This document shows positions 33,700 through 43,015 of a DNA stretch of 55,955 bases, one piece after another (the first letter of the stretch is position 1; every line of letters begins with the position of its first letter). The notes below the pieces were generated by a model, which saw only the letters and a program-made list of their open reading frames with translations, did not search any database and had not been told where the DNA came from. The stretch spans positions 1-55,955 of the forward strand of contig CALFFN010000024.1 in assembly GCA_937958185.1 (NCBI GenBank), read 5' to 3'. The translations under genes were made by a program, and so were the position numbers. Source of the stretch: an uncultured Neglectibacter sp. (GTDB lineage Bacteria > Bacillota > Clostridia > Oscillospirales > Acutalibacteraceae).

Positions 33700-35892
33700 T
33701 CAGCGTCTGTCGTGGTCTCTCCGGGGGCGGCGGTCACGATCGCCGCGGTCACGGCGGGGACCCCTGTCCTCGGAAATATCGTTCTCCGGCACAGCGCCGT
33801 CCAGGTCGATCAGCGCGTCCCGGCGGCTCAGGTTCAGCCTGCCCTTGTCGTCGATCTCCAGCACCTTGACCTTTACCGTGTCGCCCACGTTCACCACATC
33901 GGTGACATGCTCCGTGCGCTTGATATCCAGGCGGGAAATGTGCACCAGACCCTCCTTGCCGGGGGCGATCTCCACAAAGGCGCCGAAGTCCATAATGCGG
34001 GTGACCTTGCCGTTGTAGTAGGAGCCGGGCTCGGGATCGTTGACAATGGTATCCACGATATCCAGCGCTCTGCGGCATTTCTCCAGATCCAGACCTGTGA
34101 TATATACGTGACCGTCCTCTTCCACGTCCATGGTGATCTCGCACTCGGCGCAGATTTTCTGAATGACCTTGCCGCCCGTGCCGATGACCTCGCGAATTTT
34201 ATCCACGGGGATCTGGGTAGACAGCATTTTGGGCGCGTACTTGGACAGCTCGGGACGAACCTCGGGGATCGCCTTCAAAATGATCTCGTCAATGATATAA
34301 TTTCTTGCCTTATGGGTCTTTTCCAGCGCTTCCTTCACCATTTCGGGGGTCAAACCGGAAATCTTCAAGTCCATCTGAATGGCGGTGATACCCTTTTTGG
34401 TGCCGCCCACCTTGAAGTCCATATCGCCGAAGAAGTCCTCAATGCCCTGAATGTCCACCATGGTCATCCAGCGGTCGCCCTCGGTGATCAGACCGCAGGA
34501 AATGCCGGCGACAGGCGCCTTAATGGGCACGCCCGCGTCCATCAGCGCCAGCGTAGAGCCGCAGATGGAAGCCTGAGAGGTGGAGCCGTTGGAGGAAAGC
34601 ACCTCGGACACCAGACGCAGGGTATAGGGGAACTCCTCCATGCTGGGGATCACAGGCACCAGAGCGCGCTCCGCCAAAGCGCCGTGACCGATCTCACGCC
34701 GACCGGGTCCGCGGCTGGGGCGGGTCTCGCCTACGGAGTAGGAGGGGAAATTGTAGTGGTGGATATACCGCTTGGATTCCTCCTCGTCGATGCCGTCCAG
34801 CAGCTGGTTGTCCCGGATAGAGCCCAGCGTCGCCACGGTCAGCACCTGGGTCTGCCCTCTGGTGAACATGCCGGAGCCGTGCACCCGGGGCAGCAGGGCG
34901 ACCTCCGCCGCCAGAGGACGCATATCGTCCATGCCGCGGCCGTCCACGCGCTTCTGCTCGTCCAAAAGCCAGCGGCGCACCACGTATTTCTGGGTCAGGT
35001 ACATACACTCGTCGATCTTCGCTTCCTGCTCGGGATAAATTTCATCGAATTTCTCATGTACCTTTTCGTAAACGGGCTTCAGTCTCTCGTCCCGCACGTT
35101 CTTGTCGTCGGTATCCAGCGCCGCGCGGACGTCGTCCTCGGCAAAGCTCTTCACTGCCTCGAACATTTCCTCTTCCGGCTTGTTGGAGGGGTAGGTGAAC
35201 TTATCCTTGCCGATTTCAGCCTGAATGCCCTTGATAAACTCAATGATTTTCTGGTTCGCCTCATGCCCTGCCATAATGCCGTTGTACATATCCTCGTCGG
35301 ACACCTCGTTGGCGCCGGCTTCGATCATGGCAATGCGCTCAGAGGTGGAAGCCACGGTGACCGCCATCTGGGAGACCTTCCGCTGCTCCGCGTTGGGATT
35401 GATGACAAACTCGCCGTCGACAAGCCCCACGGAAACGCCGGAGATCGGTCCGTTCCACGGAATGTCCGAAATGGACAACGCGATGGAGGTGCCCACCAGA
35501 GCGGCGATCTCGGGGGAGCAGTCCTGATCCACGGACATGACCGTGCAGACGATGGAAACATCGTTGCGCATATCCTTGGGGAACAGGGGGCGAATGGGGC
35601 GGTCGATCATACGGCAGACCAGAATGGCTTTCTCGCTGGGTCTGCCCTCCCGCTTCAGGAAAGAACCGGGAATCTTGCCCACGGAATAGAGCTTTTCTTC
35701 AAAATCCACAGACAGCGGGAAAAAGTCGATCCCGTCTCTGGGCTTGGCGGAGGCGGTAGCAGCCACATGGACCACCGTTTCGCCATAGCGCACCAGGCAT
35801 TCCCCGTTTGCCAGCTGACCCATTTTCCCGGTTTCCACGACCAGCGGGCGACCGGCAAACTCCGTTTCGTACACCTTAAAATTCTCAAACAT
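33700..35892 (-). CDS. pnp: Polyribonucleotide nucleotidyltransferase (PNPase)
   Basis: A 730-residue 3'-5' phosphorolytic RNase. It has two RNase PH domains, the second with the conserved GPGRREIGHGALAERAL segment. An all-helical linker separates them, and a KH domain (DKIREVIGTGGKVIQKI) and S1 domain (YYNGKVTRIMDFGAFVEI) follow, with an Arg/Asp-rich tail (RRDRGDRDRR). The start at 35892 (MFENFKVYE) has AAGGAAGTAAAAGT upstream; the longer frame to 36027 runs into the rpsO end. rpsO-pnp is the standard order. Confidence 0.97.
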   Translation of the reverse strand: MFENFKVYETEFAGRPLVVETGKMGQLANGECLVRYGETVVHVAATASAKPRDGIDFFPLSVDFEEKLYSVGKIPGSFLKREGRPSEKAILVCRMIDRPIRPLFPKDMRNDVSIVCTVMSVDQDCSPEIAALVGTSIALSISDIPWNGPISGVSVGLVDGEFVINPNAEQRKVSQMAVTVASTSERIAMIEAGANEVSDEDMYNGIMAGHEANQKIIEFIKGIQAEIGKDKFTYPSNKPEEEMFEAVKSFAEDDVRAALDTDDKNVRDERLKPVYEKVHEKFDEIYPEQEAKIDECMYLTQKYVVRRWLLDEQKRVDGRGMDDMRPLAAEVALLPRVHGSGMFTRGQTQVLTVATLGSIRDNQLLDGIDEEESKRYIHHYNFPSYSVGETRPSRGPGRREIGHGALAERALVPVIPSMEEFPYTLRLVSEVLSSNGSTSQASICGSTLALMDAGVPIKAPVAGISCGLITEGDRWMTMVDIQGIEDFFGDMDFKVGGTKKGITAIQMDLKISGLTPEMVKEALEKTHKARNYIIDEIILKAIPEVRPELSKYAPKMLSTQIPVDKIREVIGTGGKVIQKICAECEITMDVEEDGHVYITGLDLEKCRRALDIVDTIVNDPEPGSYYNGKVTRIMDFGAFVEIAPGKEGLVHISRLDIKRTEHVTDVVNVGDTVKVKVLEIDDKGRLNLSRRDALIDLDGAVPENDISEDRGPRRDRGDRDRRPRRDHDRR

Positions 35893-36044
35893 ACTTTTAC
35901 TTCCTTTCCAACTTCCCGCGGGCTTTCTCCCCGCTCTCTCAAAAACGCGTCCGGGCGGCGCTTTTCCTGATGATTTTACCCGGTGAAAAGAACAAAAGGC
36001 TGGGCGCTGGTCAGACGACCTGCACACAGCCTGTGTTTCCGATT

Positions 36045-36308
36045 TTACTTACGCAGACCCAGCTCCGCAACGATAGCACGGTAGCGCTCAATATCGATCT
36101 TCGTCAGATAATTGAGCAGGCTGCGTCTCTGACCGACCATCTTCAGCAGACCGCGGCGGGAATGGTGGTCCTTCTTATTCTCGCGCAGGTGCTCGGTCAA
36201 GTCATTGATCCGCTTGGTCAAAACGGCGATCTGCACCTCGGGGGAGCCTGTGTCTCCCTCGTGGCGGGCATACTTCTGAATGATCTCTGTCTTTTCTGCT
36301 TTTGTCAT
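36045..36308 (-). CDS. rpsO: 30S ribosomal protein S15
   Basis: An 87-residue S15 with the family core TGSPEVQIAVLTKRINDLTEHL and the rRNA-contact segment HHSRRGLLKMVGQRRSLLNYL. The start at 36308 follows GGAAAGGTG. A GCGGC/GCCGC hairpin just upstream (36325-36338) overlaps the ribosome site region and could serve S15 autoregulation. It has its own promoter, so it is separable from the infB operon upstream. Confidence 0.98.
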   Translation of the reverse strand: MTKAEKTEIIQKYARHEGDTGSPEVQIAVLTKRINDLTEHLRENKKDHHSRRGLLKMVGQRRSLLNYLTKIDIERYRAIVAELGLRK

Positions 36309-36432
36309 GTTTTTCACCTTTCCGCGGCTTTGCCGCTTAAAAATACACCCTTGGGAAACGGATTGCCCCGCTTCCGCATATTCCCAGACCGAGGTTGGTG
36401 TGTCCACGACCCGAGGATAGGGCAGCCTGATT

Positions 36433-36461
36433 ATTTTACCACAGAAAATCCTGTTTGTAAA
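36433..36461 (-). promoter_or_regulatory. Sigma-A promoter of rpsO-pnp
   Basis: TTTACA, 17 bases, TAAAAT on the minus strand, giving a leader of about 120 bases before rpsO. Confidence 0.75.
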
Positions 36462-36506
36462 GCATTTTCCCAACTTTTCCGGGGAGATTTTCCCAAAACC
36501 GCTTTG

Positions 36507-37421
36507 CTATCCCCGCAAAAAGAAAGGGTCTTTCGTCGTCAGCGTTTTTGCCTGTTCGGCATTCTTTTGAATTTCCGCCTTCAGCTCTTCCAAAGAATCA
36601 AATTTCCGCTCCGGGCGAATGAAGTAGAGCAGGGAAAGCCGCAGGCGCTTTCCGTACAGGTCGCCGGAGAATGCGGGGATCCACGTCTCCGCCAGCACCC
36701 TGTCCGAGCCAACGGTGGGCTTCACGCCGATATTGGTCACGCTGAAATATTTTTCGCCGCCCAGCTCCACAAAGGAGGCGTATACGCCGAAAGGCGGCAC
36801 GGCGAAATGCTCCGGCAGCGGCTGATTGATGGTGGGGAAGCCCAGCCTTGTTCCAATATGGTTCCCGTGCACCACCTCTCCCGCATAGCCGAAGGGTCTG
36901 CCCAGCAGGCGGTTCGCCGTGGGGATATCCCCCTCCTTTACCGCCGCCCGGATACGGGTAGAGCTGATCTTCTCCCCGTTTTCCTCCACGGCGGGTAGGA
37001 CGGTCAATTCTATTCCCGCCTTTTCGCACAGCGTCCGCAGCATGGGGACGTCTCCCCGCGCTCCCCTGCCAAATCGGAAATCCTCGCCGCAGCAAAGCCT
37101 TTTTGCCCTGCAGCGTTCCAGTAAGGTGGTCTGGAAAAATTCCTCCGCGGGAATGTTCTTTACCTGAGAAAAGCACAGGGAATACAGCCGGGAAATGCCC
37201 GCTTCCCGCAGCAGCTTTTCCTTTTCCTCCGCCGTGATAAGCGCCGCGCCCCCGGAAGGGCTGCTGGAAAAGGTCAGCACTCCTGCGTGATCGGCAAAGG
37301 GAGGCTCCGCTGCCGCCCGGATCACCGCCATGTGCCCCCGGTGCAGCCCGTCGAAAGCTCCCAGCGCCAGAGAGCATGGCTCAGTTTCCCGAATCTGCTC
37401 CGGCTCCGTCACGACCTGCAT
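36507..37421 (-). CDS. ribF: Bifunctional riboflavin kinase/FAD synthetase
   Basis: A 304-residue enzyme making FMN and FAD from riboflavin. The N-terminal FAD synthetase nucleotidyl-transfer domain has GAFDGLHRGH (HxGH-like) and ISSTRIR. The C-terminal flavokinase domain from about residue 180 shows GRPFGYAGEVVHGNHIGTRLGFPTIN and GVKPTVG. RBS AAAGGAGC. It lies 33 bases after truB at the end of the infB operon, its usual place in Firmicutes. Confidence 0.95.
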   Translation of the reverse strand: MQVVTEPEQIRETEPCSLALGAFDGLHRGHMAVIRAAAEPPFADHAGVLTFSSSPSGGAALITAEEKEKLLREAGISRLYSLCFSQVKNIPAEEFFQTTLLERCRAKRLCCGEDFRFGRGARGDVPMLRTLCEKAGIELTVLPAVEENGEKISSTRIRAAVKEGDIPTANRLLGRPFGYAGEVVHGNHIGTRLGFPTINQPLPEHFAVPPFGVYASFVELGGEKYFSVTNIGVKPTVGSDRVLAETWIPAFSGDLYGKRLRLSLLYFIRPERKFDSLEELKAEIQKNAEQAKTLTTKDPFFLRG

Positions 37422-37454
37422 TGCCCCCGCTCCTTTCCCAAGATTTTCTCAAAA

Positions 37455-38357
37455 TCAGGCGAATCCTTTCAAGAACCGCAGTTCATTCTGCTCCGTATTT
37501 GCCCTTGCCAGCCCCAGAAATTTTCCGTCCGCGCCGTAAATGCACAGCCGCATTCCCTCTGTGAGGGCGATCCTGGGCATTCGGAGACGCTCCACCGAAA
37601 GGGCGCCGCCGTTTGTGAACCGTACCGCCTGCGCCGGGCTCACCGCTACCGCCGGGTACTCGTCAAACAGGCTCTCCACCGGGCGCAGCACTGTGTACAG
37701 CGTACCGTCTGCCGCTTTTTGCCGGAGGGCGTCCAGCGGCAGGGCTTCCTTCTCTGAAAACCCGCAGGCGCGCACCCGCCGCAGGGCGGTCATGGTGCCG
37801 CAGGTGCCCGCCGCTTTGGCAATGTCCTCGATCAGCACCCGGATATAGGTGCCCTTCGAGCAGGACACCAGCAGCACACCTTCCTGCTTTTTTTCCTCGT
37901 AGGCTTCCAGCGTCAGTCCGCTGATGGTAACGGCGCGGGGCGGGCGCTCTACCTCGATCCCTTTTCTTGCCAGCTCATAGAGCCGTCTGCCGCCGATAGA
38001 AACAGCGGAGTACATGGGCGGGACCTGCTGTATTTCCCCTCGAAATTTTTCCAGCGCCTGTTCCAGCTGTTCCCGGGAAACAGCGCTGTTGCCGGTTTCC
38101 ACCACTGCTCCCGTCACGTCGCCGGTGTCCCGGCGCTCGCCCAGGCGAAACCCCGCCCGATAGGTTTTTTCCGTATCGGGCAGCAGGTCGGCGGCTTTGG
38201 CAGCCCTGCCCAGCAGCAGGGGAAGCACCCCCGTCGCCATGGGGTCGAGGGTGCCGGTGTGTCCTATCTTTTTTTCCTGAGTAAGCCCCCGCATCACCGC
38301 CACCGCGTCAAAGGAGGTGAAGCCAGGGGGCTTGTCCAGTATGATGACTCCGTTCAT
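37455..38357 (-). CDS. truB: tRNA pseudouridine-55 synthase
   Basis: A 300-residue enzyme that makes pseudouridine in the T-loop of tRNAs. The catalytic aspartate is in the signature GHTGTLDPMATGVLP. KTYRAGFRLG and SCSKGTYIRVLIEDI are further family motifs. RBS GCGGAGC before ATG 38357. A paired heptad repeat fills the gap between it and nrnA. Confidence 0.96.
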   Translation of the reverse strand: MNGVIILDKPPGFTSFDAVAVMRGLTQEKKIGHTGTLDPMATGVLPLLLGRAAKAADLLPDTEKTYRAGFRLGERRDTGDVTGAVVETGNSAVSREQLEQALEKFRGEIQQVPPMYSAVSIGGRRLYELARKGIEVERPPRAVTISGLTLEAYEEKKQEGVLLVSCSKGTYIRVLIEDIAKAAGTCGTMTALRRVRACGFSEKEALPLDALRQKAADGTLYTVLRPVESLFDEYPAVAVSPAQAVRFTNGGALSVERLRMPRIALTEGMRLCIYGADGKFLGLARANTEQNELRFLKGFA

Positions 38358-38373
38358 AATAATTGCTCCGCTT

Positions 38374-38470
38374 TTAGTTGTTAGATATTAGCCGTTAGTT
38401 GTTAGACCAGGCTCCCGTGAAAAAAGATGTCCCGCCCCTTTCTAACCAACTAATTACTCACAGCTAACAA
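38374..38470. repeat. Paired heptad repeat between nrnA and truB
   Basis: Left arm 38374-38408: five exact 7-base units TTAGTTG, TTAGATA, TTAGCCG, TTAGTTG, TTAGACC. Right arm 38442-38470 in opposite orientation: CTAACCAA, CTAATTA, CTCACAG, CTAACAA. The arms can base-pair. The right arm encodes the last six residues (LLAVSN) and the stop codon of nrnA. Confidence 0.8.
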
Positions 38471-39427
38471 CTCCTCTTCGCAGGCGGCTTTCAGCCTTTC
38501 CGCCGCTTCCTCCATGGAAATGCCGGAAAAGGAACAGCCCGCCGCCCCCGTATGCCCGCCGCCGCCGAACTTTTCACAGATCGCCGCGGCGTTTGCGGGA
38601 GGGTTGGTGCGCAGGGAAGCCTTTACCGTGCCGTCCGCTTTTTCCTTTATGGTAACGCCGATCAGCACGCCCTCCACCTGCCGGGGGAGGGAAGCCGCGC
38701 CCTCTACATCGCTGTCCTGCGCGCCGGTTTGCCGCAAAATGCTTTGAGGTACCCGGATCATGGCGCATTTGCCATCGCAGAAATATTCCATGGTGGCAAG
38801 GATCAGCTTCTCCGCTTCCATCTGTGCTTTTGTCTTGCATTCCCACATCAGACGGTTGATTTCCGCCGCGTCCGCCCCGGCTTCGATGGTCTCCGCCGCA
38901 AGGCGGTACGTGCGGGGGGTGGCGTTTCGGTAACGGAGGCACCCGGTATCGGTGGTGATGCCGGTGTACACGCAGTCCGCCATAGCCTTGTCGGCAGTCA
39001 CGCCCAGCTCCTTTAAGAGCAGCCAGATCAGTTCCGCCGTGGCGGCGCTGTCCTCTTCTACCCAGCGGGCTTTTGCAAACGCCTTGTGAGTGCCGTGATG
39101 GTCGATGGCAAGCTCGATTTTTTCCCCGTATTCTTCCTGTAAGCTGCCCAGCAGCACCGTGTCTGCCACGTCCACGCTGACGATATGCTCCGGGGAAAAC
39201 TGTGCCGGGCCACCCAGCGGCAGACCCTGAAACAGGTAATCGAATTTCTGTGGAATTTCGTCCGCGCAGCGGAAGCTTACCTGCTTGCCCAGGGAAACGA
39301 GCCCTCTCATCAGGGCGCAGGCGGAGCCAAGGGTGTCCCCGTCCGGGGAGGCGTGGCTCAGCACCAGAATATGATCCCATTGCCGGAGCAGCCCGGCAGC
39401 TTCCTTGCAGGAAATTTCCTTGCCCAT
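38450..39427 (-). CDS. nrnA: DHH-family oligoribonuclease/pAp-phosphatase
   Basis: A 325-residue DHH-DHHA1 phosphoesterase that degrades nanoRNAs and dephosphorylates pAp. Motifs: SHASPDGDTLGSA (motif I/II), SVDVADT (motif III-like), the DHH triad in IDHHGTH, and the DHHA1 motif GGGGHTGAAG near the C-terminus. RBS GGAAAGGAA. It lies between rbfA and truB as in many Firmicutes. Its C-terminal residues come from the heptad repeat. Confidence 0.93.
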   Translation of the reverse strand: MGKEISCKEAAGLLRQWDHILVLSHASPDGDTLGSACALMRGLVSLGKQVSFRCADEIPQKFDYLFQGLPLGGPAQFSPEHIVSVDVADTVLLGSLQEEYGEKIELAIDHHGTHKAFAKARWVEEDSAATAELIWLLLKELGVTADKAMADCVYTGITTDTGCLRYRNATPRTYRLAAETIEAGADAAEINRLMWECKTKAQMEAEKLILATMEYFCDGKCAMIRVPQSILRQTGAQDSDVEGAASLPRQVEGVLIGVTIKEKADGTVKASLRTNPPANAAAICEKFGGGGHTGAAGCSFSGISMEEAAERLKAACEEELLAVSN

Positions 39428-39455
39428 TTCTGTTCCTTTCCGCCGTGGGAGAAGC

Positions 39456-39833
39456 TCACTCCTCGGTTTTTTCGGCCTCAGAAGTGCCCATTGGCTCCAA
39501 ATCGTTCAAAATGCGGGAAATATGCGCGCCGTATTCAATGGAATCCGTGGGCTTGAAGATCAGCTCCGGCACATGGCGCAGGGAAAGGCTTCTTCCCAGC
39601 TCGTGGCGGATATAGCCCGCCGCGGACTTCAAGCCCTTTACCGCGGTCCTGGTTTGCTCCATGCCCTCCATGGTGCTGACGTACACCGTGCAGTAGGACA
39701 GGTCGTTTGTGACCTCCACCCGCACCACGCTCAACAGGCAGTCCTTTACCCGGGGGTCCTTTACCTCCCGCAAAATGGCGGAAAGCTCCCGCTTGATATC
39801 TTCTGTTACCCGGTCGATTTTATAACTCGGCAT
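39456..39833 (-). CDS. rbfA: 30S ribosome-binding factor RbfA
   Basis: A 125-residue KH-fold protein that binds 30S subunits during late 16S maturation. Typical RbfA segments are RVTEDIKRELSAILREVKDPRV and VRVEVTNDLSYCTVYVS, and HELGRSLSLRHVPELIF is the conserved end of the KH domain. RBS GAAGGAG. It is separated from infB by a 161-base gap that holds a heptad repeat pair. Confidence 0.95.
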   Translation of the reverse strand: MPSYKIDRVTEDIKRELSAILREVKDPRVKDCLLSVVRVEVTNDLSYCTVYVSTMEGMEQTRTAVKGLKSAAGYIRHELGRSLSLRHVPELIFKPTDSIEYGAHISRILNDLEPMGTSEAEKTEE

Positions 39834-39855
39834 ACAGTCTCCTTCATAATAGATA

Positions 39856-40008
39856 TTAGATATTGGTAATTAGCAGTTAGAGAGGAGATTGAGGGCGAGA
39901 TTCTTCGCATAGCAATGCCTGCATTGCTATTTCTCAGCAAATGACAGGATCTCCCTTGCCCTTTCTCTAACAACTAATTACTATAAGCTAACGACTAATC
40001 TCTATACT
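39856..40008. repeat. Paired heptad repeat between infB and rbfA
   Basis: Left arm 39856-39883: TTAGATA, TTGGTAA, TTAGCAG, TTAGAGA. Right arm 39967-40008: CTAACAA, CTAATTA, CTATAAG, CTAACGA, CTAATCT, CTATACT. Between them lies a TAGCAATGC/GCATTGCTA palindrome. The right arm supplies the infB stop codon and final residues (EYRD). Confidence 0.8.
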
Positions 40009-42355
40009 CTTCCATTTCATAGGCTTCCAGAATATCCCCCTGTTTGATATCGGAGAATTTTTCCAGCGTAATGCCGCAGTCGTAGCCGTCCGCCACCTCG
40101 CGCACATCGTCCTTGAAGCGGCGCAGGGAAGCGATCTTGTCGTCCGCCACGATGATACCGTCACGCACCACGCGCACCAGGGCGCTGCGGGTGATCTTGC
40201 CGGAGGTGACGTGCCCGCCGATGACGATGCCCACATTGGAGATCTTATAGGTTTCCCGGCACTCCGCCTTGCCCAGCGCGATCTCCCGGTACTTGGGCGC
40301 CAGCATACCCTTCATGGCGGACTCAATTTCTTCGATACAGTCATAGATAATGCGGTACAGCCGCAGATCCACGCCGTCCCGCTTGGCGTTTTCCTCCGCC
40401 ACCGGGTCGGGGCGGACGTTAAAGCCCACCACAATGGCGTTGGAGGCATTTGCCAGCATGACGTCGCTTTCGTTGATAGCGCCCACGGCGCCGTGGATAA
40501 TATTGACCCGCACCTCTTCGTTTGTCAGCTTTTCCAGCGACTGGCGGACGGCTTCCACAGAGCCCTGCACATCGCCCTTGACGATGATCTTCAGCTCCTT
40601 CATGTCGCCTTCCTTCATCTGGTCGAACAGGTTATCCAGCGTGACCTTGGTCTGGGAGCGGAAGGCTTCCTCCTTCTGCTCTGTCAGGCGCTGCTCCACC
40701 AGCTCCCTTGCCAGGCGCTCATCGGAAACAGCGTTGAAAATGTCGCCGCCCACGGGCACGTCGTTCAGACCTGTGATCTCCACAGGCACGGAGGGTCCTG
40801 CCTCGGTTACCTTTCTGCCCTTATCGTCCATCATGGAGCGCACCCGCCCCACGGTAGTTCCGGCAACGATGATATCCCCGGCGCGGAGGGTGCCGTTTTG
40901 CACCAGCACGGTGGCGATGGGCCCCATGCCCTTGTCCAGCCGGGCTTCCACCACCGTGCCCTTGCCGGCGCGGTCGGGGTTCGCTTTCAGCTCCGCCATA
41001 TCGGCGGTGAGAATGATCATTTCCAGCAGGTCGTTGATGCCCTCCTTGGTATGGGCGGAAACGGGGATACAGGGCGTATCTCCGCCCCAATCCTCGGGCA
41101 CAAGACCGTGCTCGGTAAGCTGCTCCTTGACCCGCTCGGGGTTGGCGCCCACCTTATCCATTTTGTTGATCGCCACGATGATGGAGACCTCCGCGGCTTT
41201 GGCATGGTTGATGGCTTCCACCGTCTGGGGCATGATACCGTCGTCGGCTGCCACTACCAGCACGGCAATATCCGTGACCTGCGCGCCTCTGGCGCGCATG
41301 GTGGTAAAGGCGGCGTGCCCGGGAGTGTCCAGGAACGTCACGTCCCGGTCGCCCACCTTCACGCGGTAAGCGCCGATGTGCTGGGTGATGCCGCCGGCTT
41401 CGCCCTCTGTCACATTGGAGTGGCGGATCACGTCCAGAATGGAGGTCTTGCCGTGGTCAACGTGCCCCATGACCACCACAACGGGCGCTCTGGGCACCAG
41501 GTTTTCTTCTTCGTCCTCGCTGTCGTCGATGATACGCTCCTCGATGGTGACGACCACTTCCTTTTCCACCCTGGCGTGGAACTCGTCTGCCACCAGCACG
41601 GCGGTGTCAAAGTCAATGGTGTCGTTGATGGTGGCAAACACGCCCAGAGCCATCAGCTTTTTGATGATCTCCGGGGCTGTGACCTTCAGCCGCAGGGCAA
41701 ATTCGCCCACGGTGATCTCGTCCGGCACCTCGATGGTGATGTGCTTTGCCTTGCGCTCCTGCGCGATACGGCGCAAACGCTCGGCTTCCGTCTCCCGCTT
41801 GCCGCGGTGCATCTGCCCGCGCCGCTGCTGGTTGCGGTTCGTAAACTTCTGCTTTGTCACCACGTTATCGGTCCTGACCTTCTGGTCCGCCAGGCGGTCG
41901 TATTTTTCATTGTACCGCTCGATGTCCACATTGGAGGAACGGGTGTCGATGACCCGGCGCACCGGCTGGGTATGCTCCACAATGACCTGCGCGGGCTGCT
42001 CCTTTTCCGGGGCTTTCTTTGCCGCCGGGGCAGCGGCGGGCTTTGCCGCTTCTTTCTTTTTCTCTGCCGCCGGGGCTTTTTTCTCCGGCTTTGTTTCCGG
42101 CTCCGCCTTCGGGGCTTCCTCCTCCGGCTCTACAAGAACTGCCGGCTGATCCTCCCGCTCGGCAAAGTAAACGTCCAGAGACTCCATGTTCCGCTTCTGG
42201 GTGAACAGCTCGAACACCACGTCCAGCTCTTCCTCAGTCAGCACGGTCATATACTTTTTCGGCTCGGGGAAATATTCCGCCAGCCCGTCGATCACTTCCT
42301 TATTCTGGATCTCCAGGTCCTTGGCAACTTCCCGTACTCTGTATTTGATCATCAT
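39995..42355 (-). CDS. infB: Translation initiation factor IF-2
   Basis: A 786-residue GTPase that brings initiator tRNA to the ribosome. The N-terminal IF2N helix (YRVREVAKDLEIQNKEVI) is followed by a Lys/Glu/Ala/Pro-rich linker (about 85-125) and a second IF2N region. The G domain has GHVDHGKTS, DTPGHAAF and NKMDKV, then domains II-IV ending in the C2 domain that binds fMet-tRNA. Its ATG overlaps the ylxQ stop by four bases. Confidence 0.97.
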   Translation of the reverse strand: MMIKYRVREVAKDLEIQNKEVIDGLAEYFPEPKKYMTVLTEEELDVVFELFTQKRNMESLDVYFAEREDQPAVLVEPEEEAPKAEPETKPEKKAPAAEKKKEAAKPAAAPAAKKAPEKEQPAQVIVEHTQPVRRVIDTRSSNVDIERYNEKYDRLADQKVRTDNVVTKQKFTNRNQQRRGQMHRGKRETEAERLRRIAQERKAKHITIEVPDEITVGEFALRLKVTAPEIIKKLMALGVFATINDTIDFDTAVLVADEFHARVEKEVVVTIEERIIDDSEDEEENLVPRAPVVVVMGHVDHGKTSILDVIRHSNVTEGEAGGITQHIGAYRVKVGDRDVTFLDTPGHAAFTTMRARGAQVTDIAVLVVAADDGIMPQTVEAINHAKAAEVSIIVAINKMDKVGANPERVKEQLTEHGLVPEDWGGDTPCIPVSAHTKEGINDLLEMIILTADMAELKANPDRAGKGTVVEARLDKGMGPIATVLVQNGTLRAGDIIVAGTTVGRVRSMMDDKGRKVTEAGPSVPVEITGLNDVPVGGDIFNAVSDERLARELVEQRLTEQKEEAFRSQTKVTLDNLFDQMKEGDMKELKIIVKGDVQGSVEAVRQSLEKLTNEEVRVNIIHGAVGAINESDVMLANASNAIVVGFNVRPDPVAEENAKRDGVDLRLYRIIYDCIEEIESAMKGMLAPKYREIALGKAECRETYKISNVGIVIGGHVTSGKITRSALVRVVRDGIIVADDKIASLRRFKDDVREVADGYDCGITLEKFSDIKQGDILEAYEMEEYRD

Positions 42356-42675
42356 AGGCTAAGTTCCTCCTTCTCTTGTTCCAACACCTTGAGCAGCGCG
42401 GTGGCAAAGCCCTGCTCCGTCACCGCCAGCACCCCGGCTCTCACGCCGCAGGCATGCCCTGTTTCCTCCATGCCCGCTTTCACTCTGACCGTAGGTATCC
42501 CCGCCCGGTCTCCCTCATATTTCAGGTTTTTCACCGTTTTTTCCGACACGTCCTCCGCCGCCACAAGCAGCTTTGCTTTTTTCCCTCTGGCGGCGGAAAC
42601 GGCGGCGTCGAAGCCCGCTTCTATCTTCCCGGCGCGCCGGGCAAGCCCCAGCAGGGACAGCGCCTTATCCTTCAT
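42352..42675 (-). CDS. ylxQ: L7Ae-family RNA-binding protein YlxQ
   Basis: A 107-residue protein with the L7Ae/L30e fold seen in SLLGLARRAGKIEAGFDA and KLLVAAEDVSEKTVKN. These proteins bind kink-turn RNA; the exact role of YlxQ in the nusA-infB operon is unsettled. The start at 42675 (MKDKALSLLG) lies within the end of ylxR, an eleven-base overlap that implies translational coupling. Confidence 0.93.
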   Translation of the reverse strand: MKDKALSLLGLARRAGKIEAGFDAAVSAARGKKAKLLVAAEDVSEKTVKNLKYEGDRAGIPTVRVKAGMEETGHACGVRAGVLAVTEQGFATALLKVLEQEKEELSL

Positions 42676-42982
42676 CTTTGCCGATCTCCTCCTCCATGCG
42701 GCCGTACACCTCATCGGAAATCCTGCAGGAAAACGCTTTTTCCAGCCGCCGGGCTTTTCTGGCTTTTTTCAGGCATTCCGGGTTCCGGCACAGGTACGCT
42801 CCCCGTCCCGGCTTTTTCCCGGTCAGGTCCAGGGAAATCTCCGGCGGCAGCGGGTTCCCCGCCTCGTCCAGCTGTTCCGGGGCTTTCACCACCCGCACCA
42901 GCTCCTTTTTCGGCTTCATTTCACCGCAGCCGGTACACATTCGCAGGGGTATCTTTTTCTTGCGCACAGCGCTGTGCATCAT
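42665..42982 (-). CDS. ylxR: YlxR (DUF448) RNA-binding protein
   Basis: A 105-residue protein with the DUF448 signature RMCTGCGEMKPKKELVRVV and GRGAYLCRNPECLKKARK. Two CxxC-like pairs may bind a metal. Recent work on homologues links YlxR to RNase P modulation. Two adjacent ATGs (42982 and 42979) follow GGGAGGGAG; the second has better spacing, and the difference is one residue. Confidence 0.93.
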   Translation of the reverse strand: MMHSAVRKKKIPLRMCTGCGEMKPKKELVRVVKAPEQLDEAGNPLPPEISLDLTGKKPGRGAYLCRNPECLKKARKARRLEKAFSCRISDEVYGRMEEEIGKDEG

Positions 42983-43015
42983 GCTCCCTCCCTTGCCCAA
43001 AATACTGCTTTTTCT

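Noticed and set aside
33616..35970. 784-codon plus-strand open frame
   Set aside because: It is antisense to pnp and starts inside the bidirectional terminator.
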